Below are positions 7,610 to 15,424 of a stretch of DNA of 64,000 nt, in pieces. The notes under the pieces were generated by a model. It saw nothing but the letters and a program-made list of their open reading frames with translations, was not told the origin of the DNA and did not search any database. The DNA is taken from positions 186,001-250,000 of the forward strand of contig NZ_CP104166.1 in assembly GCF_029982035.1 (NCBI RefSeq). Direction: 5' to 3'. How positions within the stretch are numbered: the stretch's first letter is position 1; the number at the start of each line of letters is the position of its first letter. The position numbers and the translations under genes are program-made. This stretch comes from Megaera polyxenophila (GTDB taxonomy: Bacteria; Pseudomonadota; Alphaproteobacteria; Rickettsiales; Rickettsiaceae).

Positions 7610-8470
7610 TTACTTCCTTTCCTCTTTTACTTCAGGTAAATCCTTTTGTTCGGCAGTTCGCTTTAGCAAAGCTTCGGCTTCTTCATCCTCTAACCATTTT
7701 TCTTGATCAAAAAGCATTTGTTGTTGTAAACGAATTACATTTGGATCAGGAATATCAACAAATTTCCTTGCCCCTAAATAAAGAATACTATAAAAATTGA
7801 TTCTAAATCTATAAAAATTGCTTTCTATAGCTTGAAGCTCTGCCTGGGAGTTACCAAACACTACAATTTTTTTGGGTGAAATATTAGCAACTTTTATAAA
7901 ATTCAATAAAACATTAGCCTTGGCAGAAGCCCCAGTAAAAATTATGCCATGATAAAAAATTGAAGTATGATCTTCTTTTTTCTCGATTTCTATAATGTCT
8001 TTATCATTGATTTTTTCAGTAAAACTTATACCGAGTTCTTTGAGCTCCGAAAGCCTTTTTGGTTCAATATTTTTTATTTGAATTGGCATAGTACACAAAG
8101 CGTAAACCGGTACTTTTCTTTTTTTTAAATTTTCAATAAAATTTTTCCAGCCTTCCTCCACCAGCATCAATTTACGCATTTGATACCATTTGACAATTAA
8201 ATTCAAATATTGAGGATTTGTTTTAGATAAGCTAAATAGTTCATAAATAAAAAGACGATAAGGATTATCACCGTAGTAAAACATTTTTGATTTTGGCATT
8301 ACCAAAACGTCGTCAAGCTCTATAAATACTATAGTATTTTCGTCAATTAGTTTATCAAGATTTTTAATAGTTATTGAATCCACGGAATAGGTTGGAATAA
8401 TCTCTCCTTTAGCTGTACCACAAAATGTGAAAACTACCACAATAAACAACAGCTTAAGCTTATTCTTCAT
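7610..8470 (-). CDS. Exported DUF2608 (HAD-like) protein, copy 1
   Basis: A 286-residue protein with a signal peptide (residues 1-22, ending TAKG) and a DUF2608 domain, a HAD-like fold known mainly from intracellular bacteria. HAD motif I is seen as VFIELDDVLV near residue 50 (the second Asp of DxD-type motifs kept). A serine-bearing strand VYALCTMP follows near 125. Near 180-205 the sequence reads IIFTGASAKANVLLNF, then KIVVFGNSQAEL, which corresponds to motifs III and IV with the usual acidic pair replaced by GNS. Catalytic ability is therefore doubtful. The gene overlaps the upstream copy by 11 bases, so they form a translationally coupled pair. Its function in the family is unknown. Confidence 0.7.
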   Translation of the reverse strand: MKNKLKLLFIVVVFTFCGTAKGEIIPTYSVDSITIKNLDKLIDENTIVFIELDDVLVMPKSKMFYYGDNPYRLFIYELFSLSKTNPQYLNLIVKWYQMRKLMLVEEGWKNFIENLKKRKVPVYALCTMPIQIKNIEPKRLSELKELGISFTEKINDKDIIEIEKKEDHTSIFYHGIIFTGASAKANVLLNFIKVANISPKKIVVFGNSQAELQAIESNFYRFRINFYSILYLGARKFVDIPDPNVIRLQQQMLFDQEKWLEDEEAEALLKRTAEQKDLPEVKEERK

Positions 8471-9344
8471 AAGGGTTCTCCGATTTTACGTCCACTTGCT
8501 TTCTCTTAGTCTGGTTCAGTTTCTTTACAAACTCCTGCCAAAATTGCAAATACTCCTCAGGAAAAATTTCTTTAGTTTCTAGAGGCGGGAGTTTATAAAG
8601 AATACCAAAAAATTCATTATCGTTTTTTAGTATTTTCAACTGCTTTTCCAAAGCTTGCAGAAAAACTTCATTGGAAGAAACCGCTACTACTATATCAGGT
8701 AACTTTTCTAATTTTGTTGCCAGAAACGTGCTTAAAACCTGAATTGCCGAATTATTTTCACTACTACTATTATAGCTTAACAAACCTTGGTAAAAAGTAG
8801 GGTAAGTACCGGCAACTTTTTTCAGCTCTTTATTAAAAATAAAATGTGTATTAGCAAAAACTCCTTCGGTTAGGTCTATTTTTTTGTTTTTTAGATAATT
8901 ATAAGTCCATACATCAATAGCATCTATATTATTAATTCCTCCGGTAACATTAGAAGTAGTAATAATCAAAAGCGCTTTATTCTTTTGAATATAATCTACT
9001 AAATCAGGTAATTCTTTATCTCCGAGTTCGGTTGGATACTGAGTTAGTATCAATGGATTTATATAAAGCCCCTTGGAATTATCAATTTTACTAAAAGCTT
9101 TTTTTAGTAGCGGATTAAAATTTTGATCCTGTGGTTGCATAGCAGGATGTGTAGATCTTAAAATAAAACCTTCAATAGGGAATATGAATAAAATTTTTTG
9201 TGGGTTTCTTTTTTCAAATATTTCTCCTACCATATCCTTTATTTCCTTGATACTTTCAGGATTATATATTTCTGCATAAGATGAAAAAGAAGCAAAAACA
9301 TAAATCAGCATTAAAAACAAAGATATGTTTTTCATAAAAATCAC
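8460..9344 (-). CDS. Exported DUF2608-like protein, copy 2 (diverged)
   Basis: A 294-residue exported protein related in layout to its downstream neighbour: signal peptide (ending SSYA), a strand KILFIFPIEGFIL where the HAD nucleophile would be expected, a middle strand LLIITTSNVTGG, an LTEGVFANTHFIF segment, and DIVVAVSSNEVFLQALEKQ matching the last HAD strand. The nucleophile Asp is replaced, so this copy looks catalytically dead and may have a binding or structural role. The first three codons (GTG ATT TTT) precede ATG AAA AAC at 9335, which is the more natural start because it begins the signal peptide. Tandem duplication followed by divergence is my inference. Confidence 0.55.
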   Translation of the reverse strand: MIFMKNISLFLMLIYVFASFSSYAEIYNPESIKEIKDMVGEIFEKRNPQKILFIFPIEGFILRSTHPAMQPQDQNFNPLLKKAFSKIDNSKGLYINPLILTQYPTELGDKELPDLVDYIQKNKALLIITTSNVTGGINNIDAIDVWTYNYLKNKKIDLTEGVFANTHFIFNKELKKVAGTYPTFYQGLLSYNSSSENNSAIQVLSTFLATKLEKLPDIVVAVSSNEVFLQALEKQLKILKNDNEFFGILYKLPPLETKEIFPEEYLQFWQEFVKKLNQTKRKQVDVKSENPYEE

Positions 9345-9488
9345 AAGGGCTAAATATTGTTAAAACCCAAGCTTAGCACAATTAATCAAAATTTTAATAA
9401 GAATTGCATCTTGGAGCTGAAAAGTTAGTTATTATAGCGTTTGTTGAATCACTATTTCAGCATAAAATTAATATTTATCTATAGAGGA

Positions 9489-10910
9489 TTACCATAAATT
9501 TAATAATTTCCACCACATTCCGCCTATTCCTCCCCAAATTAGCAGATATATTATGCTTGTTACTAGCCCTATATACCACCAGTCTTTGGTTCTCATGTAA
9601 CCGGCACCAAAAAATATTGGCGTACTACTTAGCCCAAAATGGGTTAGCCCAGCAGATAAAGTAGATAGGAAACTCAAAATTAACGTTGCCATTAACCCCG
9701 GTACTCCTGCATTAATAAATAAAACTAAAAATGTCGGTAACAACACACTAATATGAGCAGTAGTACTTGCAAAAAGATAATGAATGTAAAAGTAAATTAA
9801 TGATAATATAATTAATGAATTTATCGGCGAACTACTCATAAAAAGAAATTGCAATTTACCTCCAATCCATGTCATTAGGCCAAATTTAGAGAGAAAATCC
9901 GACAACATAACTAATGTTCCAAACCAGATAAAAGTGTGCCACGCTCCCTTATCGGCTAAATTATCTTCAAAATTAATTACTTTAGTAACCAGTAAAATAG
10001 ATAAACCCATTAGCGCTACAGTAGTCGGAGACAAACCAAATTTAGAGCCATTAATCCATAATGCTATTAAAATTACAAACACCGCCATCATAATAATTTC
10101 CTGTAGGGAAATTTTACCCATAGCATCTAATTTTTCTCTAGCGATTTGCGGAGCAGAATTCGAATACCTAATTGCAGGGGGATAAAGATAATAGACAACT
10201 AACGGCATTACTGCTAAAGAGATAATACCAGGGACAATTGCTGCTAACGCCCAATCCGTCCAAGATATTGTAATACCAGCGCTCGCTGCAAATTTTATTG
10301 CTAGCGGATTAGCTGCCATTGCCGTAACAAATAAGGCACTGGTAATAACCGTAGACTGCGCACAAACACTCATAATAAAACCACCATTTCTAGAAGAAAT
10401 ACCAGGGTGTTCTTCATCGGAAAAAGATTTACAAATTGATTTTGCAATAGGAAAAATTATACCACCTCCTCTTGCGGAAGCACTAGGAATAAGAGGCGAT
10501 AGAACAAAATCGGCAATAACCAGGGCATAAGAAATACCAAGGGTACTATGACCTATTTTAGATAGGACATAATAGGCAATTCTAGAGCCTAATCCAGTTT
10601 TAATAAAACCATGAGAAATGAAAAAGGCAAAAACAATCAGCCAAACTATACTATCCCCAAATCCAGACAAACATTCTGCCAATGATAATGTATTTGTAAG
10701 AACACAAGCTAAAACACTAAGTAAGGCAATAACTCCCATAGGTAAAGGATTTAAGATAATACCAACTATAGTAGCAGTAAAAATAATCAGTAAGTGCCAG
10801 CCGTTTTCAGGTAAAGCTTCGGAAACCGGCAAGTACCACATTATTGAGGAAAGACCAAAAATAATGAAGAGGATAAGAGTTTGTTTATGCTTTTTTGCTT
10901 TATTTAACAT
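9489..10910 (-). CDS. DASS-family dicarboxylate transporter (2-oxoglutarate/malate type)
   Basis: A 473-residue integral membrane protein with about 12-14 hydrophobic segments and the two signature motifs of the divalent anion:sodium symporter family: SASARGGGIIFPIAKSIC near residues 142-160, and the C-terminal STPIFFGAGYMRTKDWW near 425-445. It resembles the plant plastid 2-oxoglutarate/malate translocator, a type also found in rickettsiae and chlamydiae, where it takes dicarboxylates from the host cytosol. It stands alone, with gene-free spacers of about 140 and 170 bases on either side. Substrate is inferred from family only. Confidence 0.9.
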   Translation of the reverse strand: MLNKAKKHKQTLILFIIFGLSSIMWYLPVSEALPENGWHLLIIFTATIVGIILNPLPMGVIALLSVLACVLTNTLSLAECLSGFGDSIVWLIVFAFFISHGFIKTGLGSRIAYYVLSKIGHSTLGISYALVIADFVLSPLIPSASARGGGIIFPIAKSICKSFSDEEHPGISSRNGGFIMSVCAQSTVITSALFVTAMAANPLAIKFAASAGITISWTDWALAAIVPGIISLAVMPLVVYYLYPPAIRYSNSAPQIAREKLDAMGKISLQEIIMMAVFVILIALWINGSKFGLSPTTVALMGLSILLVTKVINFEDNLADKGAWHTFIWFGTLVMLSDFLSKFGLMTWIGGKLQFLFMSSSPINSLIILSLIYFYIHYLFASTTAHISVLLPTFLVLFINAGVPGLMATLILSFLSTLSAGLTHFGLSSTPIFFGAGYMRTKDWWYIGLVTSIIYLLIWGGIGGMWWKLLNLW

Positions 10911-11079
10911 ATCATTATGAATAAATTAATTTGGCCATTTTAATAAATCAGCAATCTATACCACAAACTGAATAAATCAGCTAATATTTTTAATGAGCCT
11001 CATCTATTTAGAACAATTCCGATGTTGTATTATTTTCGTTATTAGGAAAATCAGGAGTATTCAGGCGATGATTGTTATA

Positions 11080-11976
11080 TCAGGGTTTTAACCCCATAGA
11101 GCGATAAAGTTCAGGATTCTCTTCCCAGGATTTTCTAACTTTAACAAAAAGAAATAAATGAATTTTTACACCCAACAATTCTTCAATATTAATCCTTGCT
11201 TTAGTGCCAATTTCTTTGATTTTTTCCCCTTTCTGTCCAATGATCATATTTTTATAACTTTCCTTGGAAACTATTATAGTTTGGTTTATTTTCACTGAGC
11301 CGTCCGATTTATTTTGCCAGCTTTCGTTCTCAACAGTTAAATTATAAGGTAATTCCTGGTGAAGCTTCAGAAATAATTGCTCTCTAGTAATTTCCGATGC
11401 CAAAAAACGCATAGATAAATTGGTTATATCATCCTTTTCATATAACCAATTTGCTTTTTGCGCATTATTTTTTAGAAATTCAATAAAACCATCTATACCG
11501 TGACCAGTTAAAGCAGATATATTAAATTTGTGGGAATCTGGACAGTTTTTAATCAAATAATTTAAGTTATCTAGGTAGTATTTGGGGTGGAGGTCAATTT
11601 TGTTTAATAAAAAAACTACTTTTTTACCCAGTTCTTTAATCCTTAAGATAATAGTGTCCATCATTTCATCGATTTTTGCTCCGCTATCTAAAATAAGGAC
11701 AATTATATCAGCGCTGTTTAAAGTAGACCAGGCACATTTGACCATGGCTTTTTCAAGCCTCTTTTTAGCCTTAAAAATACCAGGAGTATCAAATAGTATC
11801 AGTTGCGTGTCTCCAATAGTGACAACCCCGGTAATGATAGACCTGGTTGTCTGGACTTTTGGAGTAACAATTGAAATTCTTTGACCGATTATCTTATTTA
11901 AAAGAGTAGATTTTCCGGCATTTGGTTTACCAATAATGCACACTGAAAGTAATTTTTGCTCTTCTGGTTTTAACAT
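11080..11976 (-). CDS. era: GTPase Era
   Basis: Essential GTPase that binds the 3' end of 16S rRNA and assists 30S assembly. The 298 residues include G1 GKPNAGKST (about 16-24), the switch segment TTRSIITGV, G3 DTPG (63-66), G4 NKID (about 125), and a C-terminal KH domain with the GXXG loop MIIGQKGEKIKEIG. It is the last gene of lepB-rnc-era, the standard alphaproteobacterial order, after an 82-base gap. Nothing is missing. Confidence 0.97.
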   Translation of the reverse strand: MLKPEEQKLLSVCIIGKPNAGKSTLLNKIIGQRISIVTPKVQTTRSIITGVVTIGDTQLILFDTPGIFKAKKRLEKAMVKCAWSTLNSADIIVLILDSGAKIDEMMDTIILRIKELGKKVVFLLNKIDLHPKYYLDNLNYLIKNCPDSHKFNISALTGHGIDGFIEFLKNNAQKANWLYEKDDITNLSMRFLASEITREQLFLKLHQELPYNLTVENESWQNKSDGSVKINQTIIVSKESYKNMIIGQKGEKIKEIGTKARINIEELLGVKIHLFLFVKVRKSWEENPELYRSMGLKP

Positions 11977-12058
11977 ATTTTATAAAGTTTATTTTTTGCT
12001 GCTAAAAATTTTAAGTATAGCTTTTACTGATTTGCTTATTTTTACAATAATAGAAAAG

Positions 12059-12760
12059 CTAGTTTTCACTATTTAATACTTTATTTAACAGTTTTTTTGC
12101 GGCTTCTTTTTCAGCGCTTTTTATAGAAGTTCCATTACCGATTTCTTTATAAGCTCCCGCTGATACTCGAACCGTAAACTGAGGCATATGGGCAAGTCCA
12201 GACTTACTTATTGTCTCATAATACGGCATTCCATATTTTTGACTTTGAGACCATTCCTGCAAAGATGTTTTAGGATCAACCTTATTTAAATCAAAATCAT
12301 ATAAAAATTCCGACCATAATTTTGTAACGATGGCTTTTATATTTTCCATACCACCATCAAGGTAAACAGCAGCGATCACGGCTTCCATGGTATTTTCAAT
12401 ATTATTTGGATTTACTCTCCCCCCAGATTCTTCCTCACCTTTAGTCATAATTATAAAATTTGCTAAATTAATTTTTTCTGCAACACAGCAAATTGTCTCC
12501 TTACTTACTAAATACGATTTTATTTTAGCAATGCCTCCCTCATCAGATTTATTGTAAATATTAAATACCATTTCAGTAATAAGAAAACCTAAGATAGCAT
12601 CACCAAGTATTTCAAAGCGCTCATAATTTTTACGCCAATCGGATTCATGCTGTTTGAGGGATGGATGGCTTAAAGCTTCACAAATAAGCTCAGGATTTTT
12701 GAATCGGTAATTTATTAACTGCTCCAGTTTTGTAATATCCTCTTTGTAAAATCTGTCCAT
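12059..12760 (-). CDS. rnc: Ribonuclease III
   Basis: Double-strand-specific RNase that processes rRNA precursors and structured mRNAs. The 233 residues comprise an N-terminal catalytic domain with the signature ERFEILGDAILGF (residues about 46-58, containing the metal-binding Glu and Asp) and the second acidic site NTMEAVIAAVYLDGG near 120. A C-terminal double-stranded RNA-binding domain follows (DPKTSLQEWSQ to EKEAAKKLLN, residues about 160-228). The TGCTAT upstream region has no strong ribosome-binding site; coupling to lepB, 64 bases away, is not tight. Confidence 0.97.
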   Translation of the reverse strand: MDRFYKEDITKLEQLINYRFKNPELICEALSHPSLKQHESDWRKNYERFEILGDAILGFLITEMVFNIYNKSDEGGIAKIKSYLVSKETICCVAEKINLANFIIMTKGEEESGGRVNPNNIENTMEAVIAAVYLDGGMENIKAIVTKLWSEFLYDFDLNKVDPKTSLQEWSQSQKYGMPYYETISKSGLAHMPQFTVRVSAGAYKEIGNGTSIKSAEKEAAKKLLNKVLNSEN

Positions 12761-12824
12761 TATTTGCTATTTATACCATTAAGTTACCGGTATGGGTAGG
12801 ATAACTTTTTTTCTTAAAGTATTT

Positions 12825-13604
12825 CTATTTATCTATATCGTACAGGCTTTTAAATAACCGATCAAACCTAACTGAAGATAACCACGTCCAGAACCTGGCT
12901 AATTGATCTAAAATCCCCAGCTTCTCATCCCAAAAAATTTCTTTTGTCGATAAAAAGACAAATTGGGCTTTAGCTATTAAATTTTCAAATGACACAAAAC
13001 CTAGCTGATATCTACTATCTCCCGATTGATCACGATTATCCCCCATAAAGAAAAAATGATCTTTTGGAACTATATAAGGCCCAAAATCACTATGTCCGGT
13101 TTCAGCTATTCCGTCCAATTCTTTTAGTTTATAAGTATAAAAACTTAAACCATTAGGAAAAGTTTCTTTATATTTTACGTATTCCTGATTTGTTTCATCA
13201 AAATACTCCCCTACTTTTACTCTTTCTACAGGAATATCATTTATATAAGTTACGTCTTTTTTTATCTCTATTTTTTCTCCAGGAAGGCCAATTAAGCGTT
13301 TTATATAACGGGTAGTCATATCATGAGGCGGGCGCATTATTATAATATCACCTCTCTCTGGAACGGAAGCAAGAACCCTTCCCTTAAATAAATCCGGACT
13401 AAAAGGAATGGAATATCGGCTAAAACCATAACTATATTTGGTTGAAAAAATATAGTCATTCCTTAGAATAGTGGCCTGCATAGAAGGAGTAGGCACAAAA
13501 AACAACTCTATAACAAATGTTCTAATTGATAGAGCAAATAAAATAACTAATAATAATGACGTTATTTCAGATTTTATATTTTTTTTTACCTCAGTTTCGG
13601 CCAC
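12825..13604 (-). CDS. lepB: Signal peptidase I
   Basis: Inner-membrane serine protease that removes signal peptides from exported proteins. The 259 residues have one N-terminal transmembrane helix (about 12-32), the nucleophile in PTPSMQATI (Ser near 40), the general-base Lys in YIKRLIGLPGEK (near 99-110) and the box E motif GDNRDQSGDSR near 188-198. It heads the lepB-rnc-era group and is divergent from the amidase gene, with 68 bases between start codons to hold both promoters. The many exported proteins in this window are its likely substrates. Confidence 0.96.
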   Translation of the reverse strand: MAETEVKKNIKSEITSLLLVILFALSIRTFVIELFFVPTPSMQATILRNDYIFSTKYSYGFSRYSIPFSPDLFKGRVLASVPERGDIIIMRPPHDMTTRYIKRLIGLPGEKIEIKKDVTYINDIPVERVKVGEYFDETNQEYVKYKETFPNGLSFYTYKLKELDGIAETGHSDFGPYIVPKDHFFFMGDNRDQSGDSRYQLGFVSFENLIAKAQFVFLSTKEIFWDEKLGILDQLARFWTWLSSVRFDRLFKSLYDIDK

Positions 13605-13672
13605 AATTTATCTCAATTTAGTTAATAACGATGGCTATAATAACGATTCGCTACAATTAAATCCAGATAATT

Positions 13673-14425
13673 ATGTATATAAATACTAAATTTTCCTCTC
13701 CTAATTACCCGCTTAGGACAAGCAAAATAGAATATATAATTTTACACTATACTGAAATACCACTTCAAGACGCCTTAGCAAGACTTACAGATATTAAATC
13801 TGAGGTAAGTGTTCATTATCTAATTAAAGAAGATGGGAAGGTTTTGCAGCTAGTTGATGATTACAAAATAGCATGGCATGCGGGAAAAAGCAGTTGGAAA
13901 AATTTTACCCAGTTAAATCATCATTCCCTGGGAATAGAAATAGATAATTCCGGAACAGCAGAATTTTCTGCTATTCAAATGCAATCATGTATAGAGCTAT
14001 GCAGTTATTTAGTTAATAAACATAATATTAACCCTGCTAACGTAATTGGGCACTCAGATATAGCTCCAGACCGAAAAATTGACCCTGGCATATTTTTTGA
14101 TTGGCAGTTGCTAGCAAACCAAGGTCTTGGCTGTTGGCATAATTTAGAATACTCCCAGGATTTGGCAAATACGATTTTATATAAATTTGGGCAGCAAGGA
14201 AAAGAAATTGCAAACTTCCAACAAGATTTGAGAGCACTAGGTTACAAGCTAAATATATCAGGTAAAATTGACAGCCAGACTAGTAACGTGATCAGAGCTT
14301 TTCAAGCTCATTTTTGCCCAAAACTGATTTGGGACAAAGGCGGATTAGATTTTTATCAAAATTTATCGGCACTTTACCATTGGGATAGTTTTTCAGAACA
14401 GGCCTTACAAAAGCTATTATCTTAA
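13673..14425 (+). CDS. N-acetylmuramoyl-L-alanine amidase, AmpD/AmiD type
   Basis: Zinc amidase of the Amidase_2 family, cutting the bond between MurNAc and the stem peptide during peptidoglycan recycling. The 250 residues start with YIILHYTE (zinc His near 25), continue through SVHYLIKEDGKVLQLVDD and AWHAGKS, and carry the second zinc His and catalytic residues in GHSDIAPDRKIDPG near 124-137. A C-terminal peptidoglycan-binding-like helical domain (about 180-245) follows. No signal peptide is evident, so the protein is probably cytoplasmic, though AmiD-like members can be exported. The assignment of AmpD versus AmiD stays open. Confidence 0.9.
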   Translation: MYINTKFSSPNYPLRTSKIEYIILHYTEIPLQDALARLTDIKSEVSVHYLIKEDGKVLQLVDDYKIAWHAGKSSWKNFTQLNHHSLGIEIDNSGTAEFSAIQMQSCIELCSYLVNKHNINPANVIGHSDIAPDRKIDPGIFFDWQLLANQGLGCWHNLEYSQDLANTILYKFGQQGKEIANFQQDLRALGYKLNISGKIDSQTSNVIRAFQAHFCPKLIWDKGGLDFYQNLSALYHWDSFSEQALQKLLS

Positions 14426-14622
14426 AAAAGTGGTATTACTAAATAACGGTGGGCAATAAGCGTTTGCTGAAACATGAAATAAAATTTATCTTCATCTTCG
14501 CAACCTAAATATGCTCCCATGCACCAATTATGGCTAAACCCAAAACTGTAATCCCAAATGGGAATAGCACTACCAGTCGTATAAATTAAGCTTAGAAGTT
14601 TATAGGAAAAACTATTTTTGTA
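14422..14622 (-). pseudogene. Orphan C-terminal gene fragment
   Basis: An open frame without a start codon runs from a stop at 14623 to a TAA at 14422. It encodes about 66 residues with an ordered look (IPIWDYSFGFSHNW, CMGAYLGCEDEDKFYF, ending AHRYLVIPLF). The first usable Met is internal. It overlaps the end of the amidase gene by a few bases and the tail of the upstream beta-solenoid gene. It reads like the C-terminus of a lost enzyme, but I do not recognise the family and chance cannot be excluded. Confidence 0.3.
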
Positions 14623-15229
14623 TTACCTTAGCATTAACAATTTTTCCTTTAACCTCCGCCAGGTCAAAAAGATGTATTTCGCCGTCCTCTTCAAAAATAA
14701 GGTCACCAATAATAAGGCTTCTACCTTTTAATTCTAAAACTTGTACTGACGATTGATTGGATACAAAATCCAAAAACCCCTTGCCATTATTTACTTTTTT
14801 AAAAAGAATATTACCATTAACTACAGTGTTGGTAAAAGTAGTACGCATGGTCGCAATTTTGATATCATTTAACTTCCCATTGGTTATTTTGACACCACCA
14901 TTAAATACCGCTTCCCCTATAATCTCAATATTTTTCCCTGTAAATGAACCATTACTTTCAACATTTCTAGCTTGAAGCCCATCAACATCAAAAGATCCAT
15001 TAGATTTTACGGTTTTGCATTCTAAGTTTTTACCATGAATGCTTCCATTAACAATAAGCAAATCTTTGATAACAAGTCCGTTAAATGTAAGATGCCCATT
15101 AACTTTTAAAGAGTCATATTCTCCTTTGGTTAAATGAGAACTACCATTGATCGCTGATACTTCTTTCGCAATAGCTGGCGCATTAAGTCCTACCAAGGTC
15201 ATAAATATTGTAAATAATATTTTTTTCAT
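14612..15229 (-). CDS. Exported repeat protein with beta-solenoid (bactofilin-like) pattern
   Basis: A 205-residue protein with a signal peptide (ending APAIAKE). The mature part has repeated short strands of the form 'hxVNGsh' or 'hxSNGsF' about every 18-20 residues: LKVNGHLTFNG, LIVNGSIHG, VKSNGSFDVDG, VESNGSFTG, IGEAVFNGG. This periodicity suggests a right-handed beta-helix resembling bactofilins, which are normally cytoplasmic. The signal peptide instead points to the periplasm or surface. No catalytic residues are apparent. It stands between the fragment at 14422 and the transporter-kinase gene. Function is unknown; the fold assignment is inference. Confidence 0.55.
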   Translation of the reverse strand: MKKILFTIFMTLVGLNAPAIAKEVSAINGSSHLTKGEYDSLKVNGHLTFNGLVIKDLLIVNGSIHGKNLECKTVKSNGSFDVDGLQARNVESNGSFTGKNIEIIGEAVFNGGVKITNGKLNDIKIATMRTTFTNTVVNGNILFKKVNNGKGFLDFVSNQSSVQVLELKGRSLIIGDLIFEEDGEIHLFDLAEVKGKIVNAKVIQK

Positions 15230-15424
15230 TTCTTGAACTCCTAAATTTTAACTTTTTGGTAAACCAATAAGCGAGAACTTTTGGATTATATAAACACTTT
15301 TGCTAAAAGCTGCTATAACCGCAAAGTTTCAACTATAGGCCGCTTCGCAAAAAGCTGATCAAAATCCCTGAACTTTCAAATTCACTTTTAAATAGTTTTT
15401 GATATTTAATAGCCAAACTCCTCT

